This document shows, piece by piece, positions 1 to 6,447 of a stretch of 64,000 nucleotides of DNA. The notes under the pieces are model-generated. The model did not search any database and had not been told where the DNA came from. It saw nothing but the letters and a program-made list of their open reading frames with translations. The first letter of the stretch is position 1, and each line of letters opens with the position of its first letter. The position numbers and the translations under genes are program-made. The stretch is from positions 1 to 64,000 of the forward strand of contig JAFSBZ010000045.1 of assembly GCA_017437005.1 (NCBI GenBank). Direction: 5' to 3'. This DNA is from Clostridia bacterium. Lineage in GTDB: Bacteria; Bacillota; Clostridia; Oscillospirales; Acutalibacteraceae.

Positions 1-272
1 ATTCTCTTGAGCCACTGCGTCGCTTCGTCCACTGCACGCTGATTTCTCGAAACCATTCGGATAATCAGGGCAATGGCACCTACTGTGACTGCCACGATGG
101 TACTGATCGCCACAATCTGACCGTAAATGTCCTGCATAATCGCTGAGAAGCGATCCCAGATAGTTGCGGCCATAACGGGCTGCATCGAAAAGAGCATTGC
201 CGATGCAGTGCCGACGAGCGACCAATAGGCGGATTTAACTTTGTTACCGCCCAGCCTGAGTTGCTTAATCAT
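1..272 (-). CDS. Pilin-like small membrane protein of a conjugative element (3' end outside window)
   Basis: An open frame runs from ATG at 272 to the window edge, 90 codons with no stop. The start has a strong AGGAGGT site 8 bases upstream. The protein has an N-terminal signal-like hydrophobic stretch ending near the sequence MQPVMAA (residues 30-36). Then comes an amphipathic segment (IWDRFSAIMQDIYGQIV) and a second membrane helix (about residues 55-73), followed by a conserved-looking SRNQRAVDEATQWLKR tail. This layout resembles the TrbC/VirB2-like or Maff2-type small proteins at the start of transfer operons in Gram-positive ICEs, probably a channel or pilus subunit of the mating apparatus. 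It follows a regulated promoter and a leader terminator, so it is likely the first gene of the transfer operon. The family assignment is by resemblance only. Confidence 0.7.
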   Translation of the reverse strand, partial: MIKQLRLGGNKVKSAYWSLVGTASAMLFSMQPVMAATIWDRFSAIMQDIYGQIVAISTIVAVTVGAIALIIRMVSRNQRAVDEATQWLKR

Positions 273-307
273 GCCTGTGTACCTCCTTTTTTCAGAATTC
301 GGGCAAC

Positions 308-351
308 AAAAAAAGCCGTCTCTTATAAGCATTTCTGCTTAAAGAAACGGC
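308..351 (-). terminator. Leader terminator before the ICE transfer operon
   Basis: On the minus strand a hairpin with arms GCCGT and ACGGC, extended inward by TTCTTTAAGC against GCTTATAAGA, is followed by seven T residues. It lies about 30 bases downstream of the predicted transcription start and just upstream of the ribosome binding site of the pilin-like gene. It could end read-through from the regulator gene or attenuate the transfer operon. Confidence 0.75.
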
Positions 352-386
352 CTCGTCTTCACCCGAGCCCACTATTGGACGATACA

Positions 387-415
387 AGTATAACACATTT
401 CCTTTTGCTTGTCAT
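387..415 (-). promoter_or_regulatory. Sigma-A-type promoter of the ICE transfer operon
   Basis: On the minus strand ATGACA (410-415) and TATACT (387-392) are separated by exactly 17 bases. The -35 box differs from consensus at one position. The promoter directly abuts a set of five 11-bp-spaced repeats upstream, as expected for an activator-dependent promoter. Confidence 0.65.
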
Positions 416-416
416 C

Positions 417-471
417 GGCTATTTGTCGGCGTTTTATAGGCGATTTGTAGGCACTTTATAGGCTCTCAAAC
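417..471. repeat. Five 11-bp-spaced direct repeats upstream of the ICE promoter
   Basis: On the plus strand GGC recurs at 417, 428, 439, 450 and 461, exactly every 11 bases. The first four units fit GGCnnTTTrTm (GGCTATTTGTC, GGCGTTTTATA, GGCGATTTGTA, GGCACTTTATA); the fifth is degenerate. One repeat per helical turn immediately upstream of a -35 box is the layout of a cooperative activator site. The last two units overlap the 3' end of the ArpU-like gene. Confidence 0.7.
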
Positions 472-1088
472 AAAGTGAGCATATCAAGCCAAAAATCCAT
501 TCCTGCAACCGGTGTTGACCACAAACGAATTGAAAGAATTGAGATTGCCTGCTGACGAAGCCGATAATAAACTCTTCCGGATAATCTCAACTCATCAAGG
601 ATCTCCAGATGGGAAAGTTTATCCGGACGAATGTAGGTATGATAAATCACGTCATATAGCTTCTGCCCGTTACCCGGCTTATGTGAGAGCACAGTCAATG
701 CCTCATTTACACGGTCAAAAAGCAATCTGGACTTAACGATTCCTTCCATTCGGTTTTCAAGCTTACGATTTCCCAGTGCGATTTCCAAATCCATCTGATC
801 AATCAGTTTGTCAACACCTTCAAATGGCTCATCCAGCTCTGCAGCAACATCCACCGGCAAACACTCCAGTAACCAGGCAATATTTCGATAATGCTGAAGA
901 AGCAGCTGTGTGTTGTGATAGCTTTTCCGGTTCTTCTCTTGCTGAGCCTTACGAACCTTTTCGTTGTCGATTTGGTGATCACCGAGGATCCCACGCTTTG
1001 TCAGAAGTGAAATAAAAGCGTCTGACTGCGCTAATATGCGTTCTTCTTGCTGTTCATACAGCGATTTTCCGTCTGTTTGGCGGCTCAT
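456..1088 (-). CDS. ArpU/sigma-region-4-like ICE regulator
   Basis: A 210-residue protein with a charged, helical N-terminal half. Its C-terminal segment (LYDVIYHTYIRPDKLSHLEI followed by LRLSGRVYYRLRQQAI, about residues 145-185) reads as the sigma-70-region-4-like helix-turn-helix of phage and ICE regulators such as ArpU and RinA. Those proteins activate late or transfer promoters. ATG at 1088 has AGGAG 9-10 bases upstream. The start overlaps the end of the preceding gene by 35 bases, so the two are co-transcribed. Its stop codon lies inside the 11-bp repeat array that precedes the transfer promoter, which suggests it controls that promoter. The function is inferred from fold resemblance and position. 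Confidence 0.6.
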   Translation of the reverse strand: MSRQTDGKSLYEQQEERILAQSDAFISLLTKRGILGDHQIDNEKVRKAQQEKNRKSYHNTQLLLQHYRNIAWLLECLPVDVAAELDEPFEGVDKLIDQMDLEIALGNRKLENRMEGIVKSRLLFDRVNEALTVLSHKPGNGQKLYDVIYHTYIRPDKLSHLEILDELRLSGRVYYRLRQQAISILSIRLWSTPVAGMDFWLDMLTLFESL

Positions 1089-2145
1089 ATGTAAACATCT
1101 CCTTTGCTATTTTTGTTATATCCACAGGCGCACACGGGCCTCGGATTTCACTCGTATCTATAACAGGAGGGTAATATAAACTCTTACCCTTGCAGTCATA
1201 TATACACTTCTTACAATTCGAGTGAGAAAAATACGCGCGTAATATATATGGGTCAAAAAGTGCAACGCGATTTTGAGCCATAGTGTTTTCATTTTCCTCA
1301 GCACATTCCGTTAGGAGCTGACGGCTGTATATGGCAACCAGTCTGCTGAGGTTCTCTTGATCTGAACCCACTTTCTGCTCATTCTTCGCTAAAATGCGTA
1401 TTTCGGCAATTATACGCTCGATTTTCTCAGACTCCGGGATTGAAACCTCTGCATCCGTTGGATACAGTTTATTGAAAATGAGACAACCGAAGGCACCGGG
1501 GAGGCGATGCAGCGTAAAAACATCCCCATGCTTTTGAAAGAAACGCCACACCTTCGTTTTTTCCCAGTTCCACCGTTGTCCCAGGGTTTCCAAAGTCAAT
1601 ACGGTACCGAACTTGCCAAATTGAGCAATCGGTGCCAAAAAAGAAAACGCATTGTCCGGATCTTCTGATACCGTGTGGCACCAGAGGTCAAGCCATGCGT
1701 CTGCTTCATCAAAAATATACTGTTGTTCTACAAGTCTGTCTGTAATGTTTCGGGGGAGGCAGAGGAAACCATAACCTTCGGTGGCATAGACCGTACCATC
1801 CATACACTCCTCGCCGGAACATTTAATAACCCAATCGGTTATCTGATAAGTTAGCTTTTTTGTCTTTGCGTTTAATGAATAACTGATATAACCAAGCTCA
1901 GAGAGCTTAGAAAGGGCCTCAAGGCTTTTTACGCGGCTTCTGGAGCCGAGAATGCTCTTGAGTCCTACAACGCCTCCTGACCACATTCCCGGGCTCACAG
2001 CGTTGATATGGCCGCAATAAGAAGCTTGTCCCTTACGGAATGCTGCGCGGGATGCAAGCTTGGCCCAGGCGTTCATAATACCTTTGCCTTCAGGAAGATG
2101 ATTTCGTGGCAGCTTTACCCACTGATACTTCATCAAACATTTCAT
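1054..2145 (-). CDS. Replication-organiser-like ICE protein
   Basis: A 363-residue protein of a type I recognise from conjugative elements of gut Firmicutes, where it sits beside a DUF5348 gene near one element end. The N-terminal half (MKYQWVKLPRNHL, then ASRAAFRKGQASYCG and SILGSRSRVKSLEAL) looks like a winged-helix replication-initiation domain. A second helix-turn-helix-like stretch contains LGQRWNWEKTKVWRFFQ (about residues 206-222). Near the C-terminus four cysteines (NCKKCIYDC and GPC) could bind metal. I chose ATG at 2145 over GTG at 2154 because AAAGGAGG is correctly spaced for 2145 and overlaps the GTG. No specific function is established from the sequence; DNA binding in element replication or regulation is the likely role. 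Confidence 0.65.
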   Translation of the reverse strand: MKCLMKYQWVKLPRNHLPEGKGIMNAWAKLASRAAFRKGQASYCGHINAVSPGMWSGGVVGLKSILGSRSRVKSLEALSKLSELGYISYSLNAKTKKLTYQITDWVIKCSGEECMDGTVYATEGYGFLCLPRNITDRLVEQQYIFDEADAWLDLWCHTVSEDPDNAFSFLAPIAQFGKFGTVLTLETLGQRWNWEKTKVWRFFQKHGDVFTLHRLPGAFGCLIFNKLYPTDAEVSIPESEKIERIIAEIRILAKNEQKVGSDQENLSRLVAIYSRQLLTECAEENENTMAQNRVALFDPYILRAYFSHSNCKKCIYDCKGKSLYYPPVIDTSEIRGPCAPVDITKIAKEMFTYEPPNRRKIAV

Positions 2146-2185
2146 AAGGGACACCTCCTTTCATTCAAATTTATTTTATATGGCC

Positions 2186-2404
2186 TCAGTCCTTGATTCT
2201 GACATGAAGCCCGTTGAGGTTCGCAACACGAATTCCACGAAGATACCAAAAAGACCCCAACTCTATTCGAGTAGGGATCCATTTTCCATCAATATATACT
2301 TCGAGGCATTCTCCGCAGTGAAGCCCTCCATAAAAATCCAATAATCCAAACCGGATATCCATTCGATCACTTTCATGATCGTAAATAAGTACACCTTCTC
2401 TCAT
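2186..2404 (-). CDS. DUF5348 family ICE protein
   Basis: A 72-residue protein starting MREGVLIYDHESDRMDIRFG, with GGLHCGECLEVYIDG and WIPTRIE, the conserved core of DUF5348. These small proteins of unknown function occur at the boundary of conjugative elements. ATG at 2404 has GGAGG 7 bases upstream. The longer reading from 2422 would put that site inside the gene, so it is rejected. It leads the minus-strand ICE genes and is followed after 40 bases by the replication-organiser-like gene. Confidence 0.7.
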   Translation of the reverse strand: MREGVLIYDHESDRMDIRFGLLDFYGGLHCGECLEVYIDGKWIPTRIELGSFWYLRGIRVANLNGLHVRIKD

Positions 2405-2444
2405 ATTATTGCCTCCGTACAAACTCTATAATATAATTGTATAG

Positions 2445-2475
2445 AAAAAAGCCAGACAGGGAAAACTGTCTGGCT
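2445..2475 (-). terminator. Terminator near the ICE right end
   Basis: A perfect 10-bp stem, AGCCAGACAG (2450-2459) with CTGTCTGGCT (2466-2475), has a 6-base loop and is followed on the minus strand by a run of six T. It would insulate the ICE genes from transcription entering from the interrupted spoVAC operon. Confidence 0.8.
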
Positions 2476-2562
2476 CTGTGGCAGTCACCTTTTGGGTGAA
2501 TTGAATACATGCTCCTTTCCATAGTGTATTGTGGACTAAATCATCATACTCACCCGAAATTG

Positions 2563-2928
2563 TTATGGGGCTTTCCGACTGAGTCCTATTATATCACGCT
2601 CATCGTTTTTAAACTCTATCGCAGGTGACACAACCGCGTTTGCAAAGCCGGTTATCGGCACCAAAGTCCCAGCACCTGCGCGACGGGCGATTTTGTCAAA
2701 AACGCCAATGCCCGTCAGTATTGCCGCTATAAAAATTATTGACACGGGCACAGCCATTTTGACAACCTTTTCACTTAAATCTAAAACGGTATATAATTCG
2801 GTTAAAAGCTGACCTATAACACAAATGGCACCGCCCACTATATACGCCCAAACAAAGTCTTTTAATTTGGGTGATGGTGGCGATGCCTTTTTTGTCATTT
2901 CACTATATTTTTTCTTATCAGGCAACAT
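2563..2928 (-). pseudogene. spoVAC: spoVAC, truncated by the mobile element
   Basis: SpoVAC is an inner-membrane component of the SpoVA channel that takes dipicolinic acid into the forespore and releases it at germination. The 121-residue frame matches the family through WAYIVGGAICVIGQLL, ILTGIGVFDKIARRAGAG and VPITGFANAVVSPAIEFK. It then switches to an unrelated tail (RDIIGLSRKAP) and stops. Intact SpoVAC is about 150 residues and continues with another conserved membrane segment. The break falls at about 2600-2610, where ICE-type sequence begins, so the C-terminal part is expected at the far end of the element. ATG at 2928 is chosen because AAGGGAAGTG precedes it. The gene upstream on the same strand ends 34 bases before it. 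Confidence 0.8.
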
Positions 2929-2962
2929 ATAATCCACTTCCCTTTCGGGATTAGTGTTACCT

Positions 2963-3589
2963 TTAATCAACCAATTTATCCGTTGATTCTTTTGTAATTA
3001 CTGTTTTAGGATTGTAATTGCTTAAAAATTCGTTCCATTCGTCGTCGGTAAGCTTTTCACCATCACGCGTACCGTACTGTTTATAAAGTCCTTCAACCAG
3101 CATATTATAGAGCTTGTTATCCTTAACAATACCATTTATTAAAAAGAATAAAATTATTACCGCAAACAGCACCAATAAAACGGCGGGAATTGCATGTCGC
3201 CAATAGAAAGAAAGCTTTAAATCTCCTATAGGATCTCTCATTAAATGAGAAAACGCTATAACCATTACGGGCTGAGATATTATACCAACAATACACGCGA
3301 TAAGCTTTTGCTTGCAACAAAGCAATACTGCGCTTACAACCATTAAAACAGTTCCTGTAATAATTGAATAAAAACTGTTTTTAAAAAAGTCAAAGTCAAC
3401 AAAACCCAACTTTATTTGCATAGAAGTACCTATAATAAATATCATCGCCATAAAAAATGCATAGCACCAACATATTGCACCCAAAACAGTAAGAACGTTC
3501 ATTATTCTTTTGTTATCACTTACGTTGGATATGCCGTATTTATACTTGTATTTTTCAACGTATTCTAAAATATTTGCATTTTTCTTCAT
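2963..3589 (-). CDS. Unknown four-helix membrane protein upstream of spoVAC
   Basis: A 208-residue protein that I do not recognise. A basic, aromatic N-terminus (YVEKYKYKYGISN) is followed by four predicted membrane helices at roughly residues 31-53, 72-93, 96-115 and 135-156. A soluble C-terminal tail contains LTDDEWNEFLSNYNPK. ATG at 3589 has GGTGA 5-6 bases upstream; the longer frame from 3616 lacks a better site. It is the first gene of a two-gene unit with spoVAC and has its own promoter, so a role at the spore or cell membrane is possible, but nothing in the protein proves it. Confidence 0.6.
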   Translation of the reverse strand: MKKNANILEYVEKYKYKYGISNVSDNKRIMNVLTVLGAICWCYAFFMAMIFIIGTSMQIKLGFVDFDFFKNSFYSIITGTVLMVVSAVLLCCKQKLIACIVGIISQPVMVIAFSHLMRDPIGDLKLSFYWRHAIPAVLLVLFAVIILFFLINGIVKDNKLYNMLVEGLYKQYGTRDGEKLTDDEWNEFLSNYNPKTVITKESTDKLVD

Positions 3590-3604
3590 AAAATCACCAA
3601 AATC

Positions 3605-3633
3605 ATTATACAACAAACAACTTTACTTGACAA
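3605..3633 (-). promoter_or_regulatory. Promoter of the membrane-protein/spoVAC unit
   Basis: TTGTCA (minus strand, 3628-3633) and TATAAT (3605-3610) with a 17-base spacer make a near-consensus sigma-A promoter. Its -35 box overlaps the -35 box of the divergent trmL promoter, so polymerases on the two promoters may compete. Confidence 0.65.
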
Positions 3634-3656
3634 GTATTTGTTAAAAATAATATAAT
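3627..3656 (+). promoter_or_regulatory. Promoter of trmL
   Basis: Consensus TTGACA (3627-3632) and TATAAT (3651-3656) are spaced 18 bases apart. The predicted start of transcription near 3663 rules out translation from the ATG at 3662 and supports the ATG at 3674. Confidence 0.75.
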
Positions 3657-3673
3657 GTTAAATGGTGATTTTT

Positions 3674-4183
3674 ATGGCAAAAATAAATATAGTAATGGTA
3701 GAGCCCGAAATACCACAAAACACGGGCAACGTTGCGCGCACCTGTGCCGCTACGGGAGCGCGACTTCATCTTGTAAAGCCAATGGGCTTTACACCCGATG
3801 ACAAAAAGCTAAAGCACGCGGGGCTTGATTATTGGAAATATCTTGATATTACCTATTATGAAAACCTTGCTGATTTTTTTGAAAAGAACAAAGGCGGTAA
3901 CTTTTTTTACTTTACAACCAAAGGGCGACACACCCACTCCGACCACAATTACCCAGATAATTGTTTCTTGCTCTTTGGTAAAGAAAGCAAAGGTCTGCCC
4001 GAAGAACTATTACTCAAAAATCCTGAGCATTGCGCACGCATACCAATGCAGGGCGAAATACGCAGCCTAAACCTTTCTAACTCGGTAGCAATTGCCGTTT
4101 ACGAGGTGTTGCGCCAATGGAACTACCCCGCTTTAGAAAATTTTGGTCAATTGCACAACTACAAATGGGAAGATAATATATAA
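3674..4183 (+). CDS. trmL: tRNA (cytidine/uridine-2'-O-)-methyltransferase TrmL
   Basis: A 169-residue SPOUT-class methyltransferase that uses S-adenosylmethionine to methylate the ribose of the wobble nucleotide 34 in some leucine tRNAs. The family signatures are visible: EPEIPQNTGNVARTC (about residues 9-23), LLFGKESKGLP (the knotted cofactor-binding loop) and IPMQGEIRSLNLSNSVAI near the C-terminus. The length is normal. ATG at 3674 is used because GGTGA precedes it and the transcription start is near 3663. It is monocistronic or reads weakly into pgk, 88 bases downstream. Confidence 0.93.
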   Translation: MAKINIVMVEPEIPQNTGNVARTCAATGARLHLVKPMGFTPDDKKLKHAGLDYWKYLDITYYENLADFFEKNKGGNFFYFTTKGRHTHSDHNYPDNCFLLFGKESKGLPEELLLKNPEHCARIPMQGEIRSLNLSNSVAIAVYEVLRQWNYPALENFGQLHNYKWEDNI

Positions 4184-4271
4184 ATATATATAAAATTTAT
4201 ATTGAATTTTTTGAAAATTGTGGTAAAATATAATTGTATATTTTTTAACAATCTCGAAAGGATGTATTAAA

Positions 4272-5483
4272 ATGAGTCTACTTAACAAAAAAACAGTTGA
4301 TGACATTAACGTAAAGGGCCAAAAGGTTCTTGTTCGTTGCGATTTTAACGTTCCGCTTAAAAACGGCGTTATCACCGACGAAAATAGAATCAATGCTGCT
4401 CTTCCAACAATCAAAAAGCTTATTGCTGACGGTGGTCAGGTAATTCTTTGCTCACACCTTGGTAAACCAAAGGGCGAGCCAAAGCCAGAGCTTTCTTTGG
4501 CTCCTGTTGCTGCTTGCCTTTCAGAAAAATTAGGTAAGCCGGTTGTATTCGCTGCTGACGATAACGTTGTTGGCGAAAATGCAAAGGCTGCTGTTGCTGC
4601 TATGAAGGATGGCGACGTTGTACTTCTTCAAAACACACGTTACCGCGCAGAAGAAACTAAAAATGGTGAGGCTTTCTCGGCAGAGCTTGGTTCTTTGGCT
4701 GACATATTTGTAAACGATGCATTTGGTACTGCTCACCGCGCACACTGCTCAACCGTAGGTGTTGTAGCTCACGTAAAAGAGGCAGTCGCAGGTTACCTTA
4801 TCGGCAAAGAGCTTCAGTACCTTGGCAACGCAGTTGAAACACCTGTACGTCCTTTTGTTACCATTCTTGGTGGTGCAAAGGTTGACAGCAAGCTCCCTGT
4901 TATTGAAAACTTGCTTACCAAGGCTGATACACTTATTATCGGTGGCGGTATGGCTTATACCTTCCTTGCAGCAAAGGGCTACACAGTTGGTACATCCCTT
5001 ATTGATGAAACCAAGATTGACTACTGCCGCGATATGATGGCAAAGGCTGAAGAAAAGGGCGTTAAAATCCTTCTTCCTATCGACTGCACAATTACAAAGG
5101 ATTTCCCAGACCCAATTGATGCTCCAATCGACATCGAGGTTGTAGATGCTGATAAGATTCCTGCAGATATGATGAGCCTTGATATTGGTACCAAGACTGC
5201 AGAGCTTTACGCTAACGAAGTTAAGGGTGCTAAGACTGTTGTTTGGAACGGACCTATGGGCGTATTTGAAAACCCAATCTTGGCAAAAGGCACAATGGCT
5301 GTTGCTAAAGCTATGGCAGATACCGATGCTGTTACAGTTATCGGTGGTGGCGACTCTGCGGCTGCAGTTAACATCTTGGGCTTTGGTGACAAGATGACTC
5401 ACATCTCTACAGGCGGCGGCGCAAGCCTTGAATTCCTTGAAGGTAAGGAACTCCCAGGTATTGCAGCGCTTAACGATAAATAA
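4272..5483 (+). CDS. pgk: Phosphoglycerate kinase
   Basis: A 403-residue cytoplasmic enzyme that transfers phosphate from 1,3-bisphosphoglycerate to ADP, the first ATP-yielding step of glycolysis. Seen in the sequence: RCDFNVPL near residue 22, the substrate loop [21 protein letters not shown], the hinge region NGPMGVFE and the nucleotide loop GGGDSAAAV. Two usually invariant spots vary slightly: SHLGKPKG for SHLGRPKG, and QNTRYRAEE for ENxRFxxEE. The start has AAAGGA upstream, and the 88-base gap before it holds A/T-rich candidate promoter boxes such as TTGAAT at 4202. It begins a glycolytic cluster with tpiA and gpmI. Confidence 0.97.
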   Translation: MSLLNKKTVDDINVKGQKVLVRCDFNVPLKNGVITDENRINAALPTIKKLIADGGQVILCSHLGKPKGEPKPELSLAPVAACLSEKLGKPVVFAADDNVVGENAKAAVAAMKDGDVVLLQNTRYRAEETKNGEAFSAELGSLADIFVNDAFGTAHRAHCSTVGVVAHVKEAVAGYLIGKELQYLGNAVETPVRPFVTILGGAKVDSKLPVIENLLTKADTLIIGGGMAYTFLAAKGYTVGTSLIDETKIDYCRDMMAKAEEKGVKILLPIDCTITKDFPDPIDAPIDIEVVDADKIPADMMSLDIGTKTAELYANEVKGAKTVVWNGPMGVFENPILAKGTMAVAKAMADTDAVTVIGGGDSAAAVNILGFGDKMTHISTGGGASLEFLEGKELPGIAALNDK

Positions 5484-5492
5484 TTAAATTTA

Positions 5493-5517
5493 GGCGGCTC
5501 GGGTTTCCCCTGCCGCC
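5493..5517 (+). other. Hairpin between pgk and tpiA
   Basis: GGCGGC (5493-5498) and GCCGCC (5512-5517) form a short G+C-rich stem followed by only a few T residues. This is more likely an mRNA-processing or partial-termination hairpin that tunes tpiA relative to pgk than a full terminator. Confidence 0.45.
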
Positions 5518-5558
5518 AAATTTTAGGTTATAAGAAAATACATTTTAGGAGAATTATT

Positions 5559-6326
5559 ATGAACAAAGCAAAAAGACAAGCAATTATTGCAGGCAACTGG
5601 AAAATGAACAAAACCCCTGCTGAAACTACCGCACTTATTAACGAAATGAAACCTCTTGTAGCAGATGCTAATTGCGAGGTTGTACTTTGCGTACCATTTA
5701 TTGACATTGCAGCAGCAGTTGAGGCTGCAAAGGGCTCTAACATTAAAATCGGCGCTGAAAATGTACACTTTAAGGCTTCGGGCGCATACACAGGCGAAAT
5801 AAGCGCCGAGATGCTCGTTGCTAGCGGTGTAGAGTACGTTGTAATTGGCCACAGCGAGCGTAGACAGTACTTTGGTGAAACAGACCAGACTGTTAACCTT
5901 CGTACACTTGCTGCTGTAAACGCAGGCCTTAAGGCTATTGTTTGTGTGGGTGAAACACTCGAACAGCGTGAGCTTGGCTACACCGAAACACTTCTTAAAT
6001 ACCAAACAAAGATGGCTCTTACAAACGTAAGTGCTGACCAACTCAAAAACATCGTTATCGCTTACGAACCCGTTTGGGCTATAGGTACAGGTGTTGTTGC
6101 AAGCGCTGAGCAGGCTAACGAGGGCAACGGATTTGTTCGTGCCGCTATTGCCGAGGTTTATGGCGCAGATGTAGCAGAAACCGTTACAATTCAGTACGGC
6201 GGTTCTATGAACGCTGCTAACGCTGACGAGCTTGTTGCACAGGTAAATGTTGATGGTGGTCTTATCGGCGGCGCATCACTTAAAGCACAGGATTTCTCAG
6301 TAATCGTTAAAGCTGCTTCTAAATAA
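5559..6326 (+). CDS. tpiA: Triosephosphate isomerase
   Basis: A 255-residue TIM-barrel enzyme interconverting dihydroxyacetone phosphate and glyceraldehyde 3-phosphate. Diagnostic motifs are AGNWKMNKT (active-site Asn and Lys, near residues 10-18), VIGHSERR (electrophilic His), AYEPVWAIGTG (catalytic Glu on the mobile loop) and YGGSMNAAN (phosphate binding). The length matches the family. TTAGGAG precedes the ATG. It sits 75 bases after pgk in the same orientation and is probably co-transcribed. Confidence 0.97.
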   Translation: MNKAKRQAIIAGNWKMNKTPAETTALINEMKPLVADANCEVVLCVPFIDIAAAVEAAKGSNIKIGAENVHFKASGAYTGEISAEMLVASGVEYVVIGHSERRQYFGETDQTVNLRTLAAVNAGLKAIVCVGETLEQRELGYTETLLKYQTKMALTNVSADQLKNIVIAYEPVWAIGTGVVASAEQANEGNGFVRAAIAEVYGADVAETVTIQYGGSMNAANADELVAQVNVDGGLIGGASLKAQDFSVIVKAASK

Positions 6327-6352
6327 TTCCCACAAAAACAAATAAACATTGA

Positions 6353-6415
6353 GTAGGGACCGGCGTCCCCGACGGTCCGCAAAATTAACGGACTGTCCAG
6401 GAGGCCAGTCCCTAC
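6353..6415. repeat. Palindromic interspersed repeat, copy 1
   Basis: A 63-bp imperfect palindrome beginning GTAGGGACCGG and ending CCAGTCCCTAC, with an A/T-rich centre. Its reverse complement closely matches the element at 41784-41855, so the two copies lie in opposite orientation. It occupies the tpiA-gpmI gap and in RNA would fold into a long hairpin. Confidence 0.8.
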
Positions 6416-6447
6416 AAATATGAATTTATTTCACAGGAGATTTTATA

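Larger units (their letters stand above)
1..2605. mobile_element. End of an integrative conjugative element inserted in spoVAC
   Basis: Four minus-strand genes here (pilin-like membrane protein, ArpU-like regulator, replication-organiser-like protein, DUF5348) are of types that recur in Tn1549-like conjugative elements of Firmicutes, recognised from memory. Base composition is visibly richer in G+C than the DNA to the right. The right boundary is placed near 2600-2610 because the SpoVAC reading frame stops matching its family there. The left end, the recombinase and the rest of the transfer genes lie outside the window. The exact attachment site cannot be fixed from one junction. Confidence 0.75.

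Noticed and set aside
512..1015. Plus-strand frames across the ArpU-like gene
   Set aside because: They are shadows without ribosome binding sites; the minus-strand frame has domain-like content and correct spacing.
2563..2928. spoVAC as an intact, naturally short variant
   Set aside because: The frame ends in the middle of the conserved core, before the last membrane segment, and changes composition at the same point where ICE genes begin.
3662..3673. trmL start at ATG 3662
   Set aside because: It would lie at or before the transcription start implied by the consensus promoter and lacks a ribosome binding site.
4749..5402. 217-codon antisense frame inside pgk
   Set aside because: It has no ribosome binding site or recognisable domain, and its codons are the complement of a well-conserved enzyme gene.
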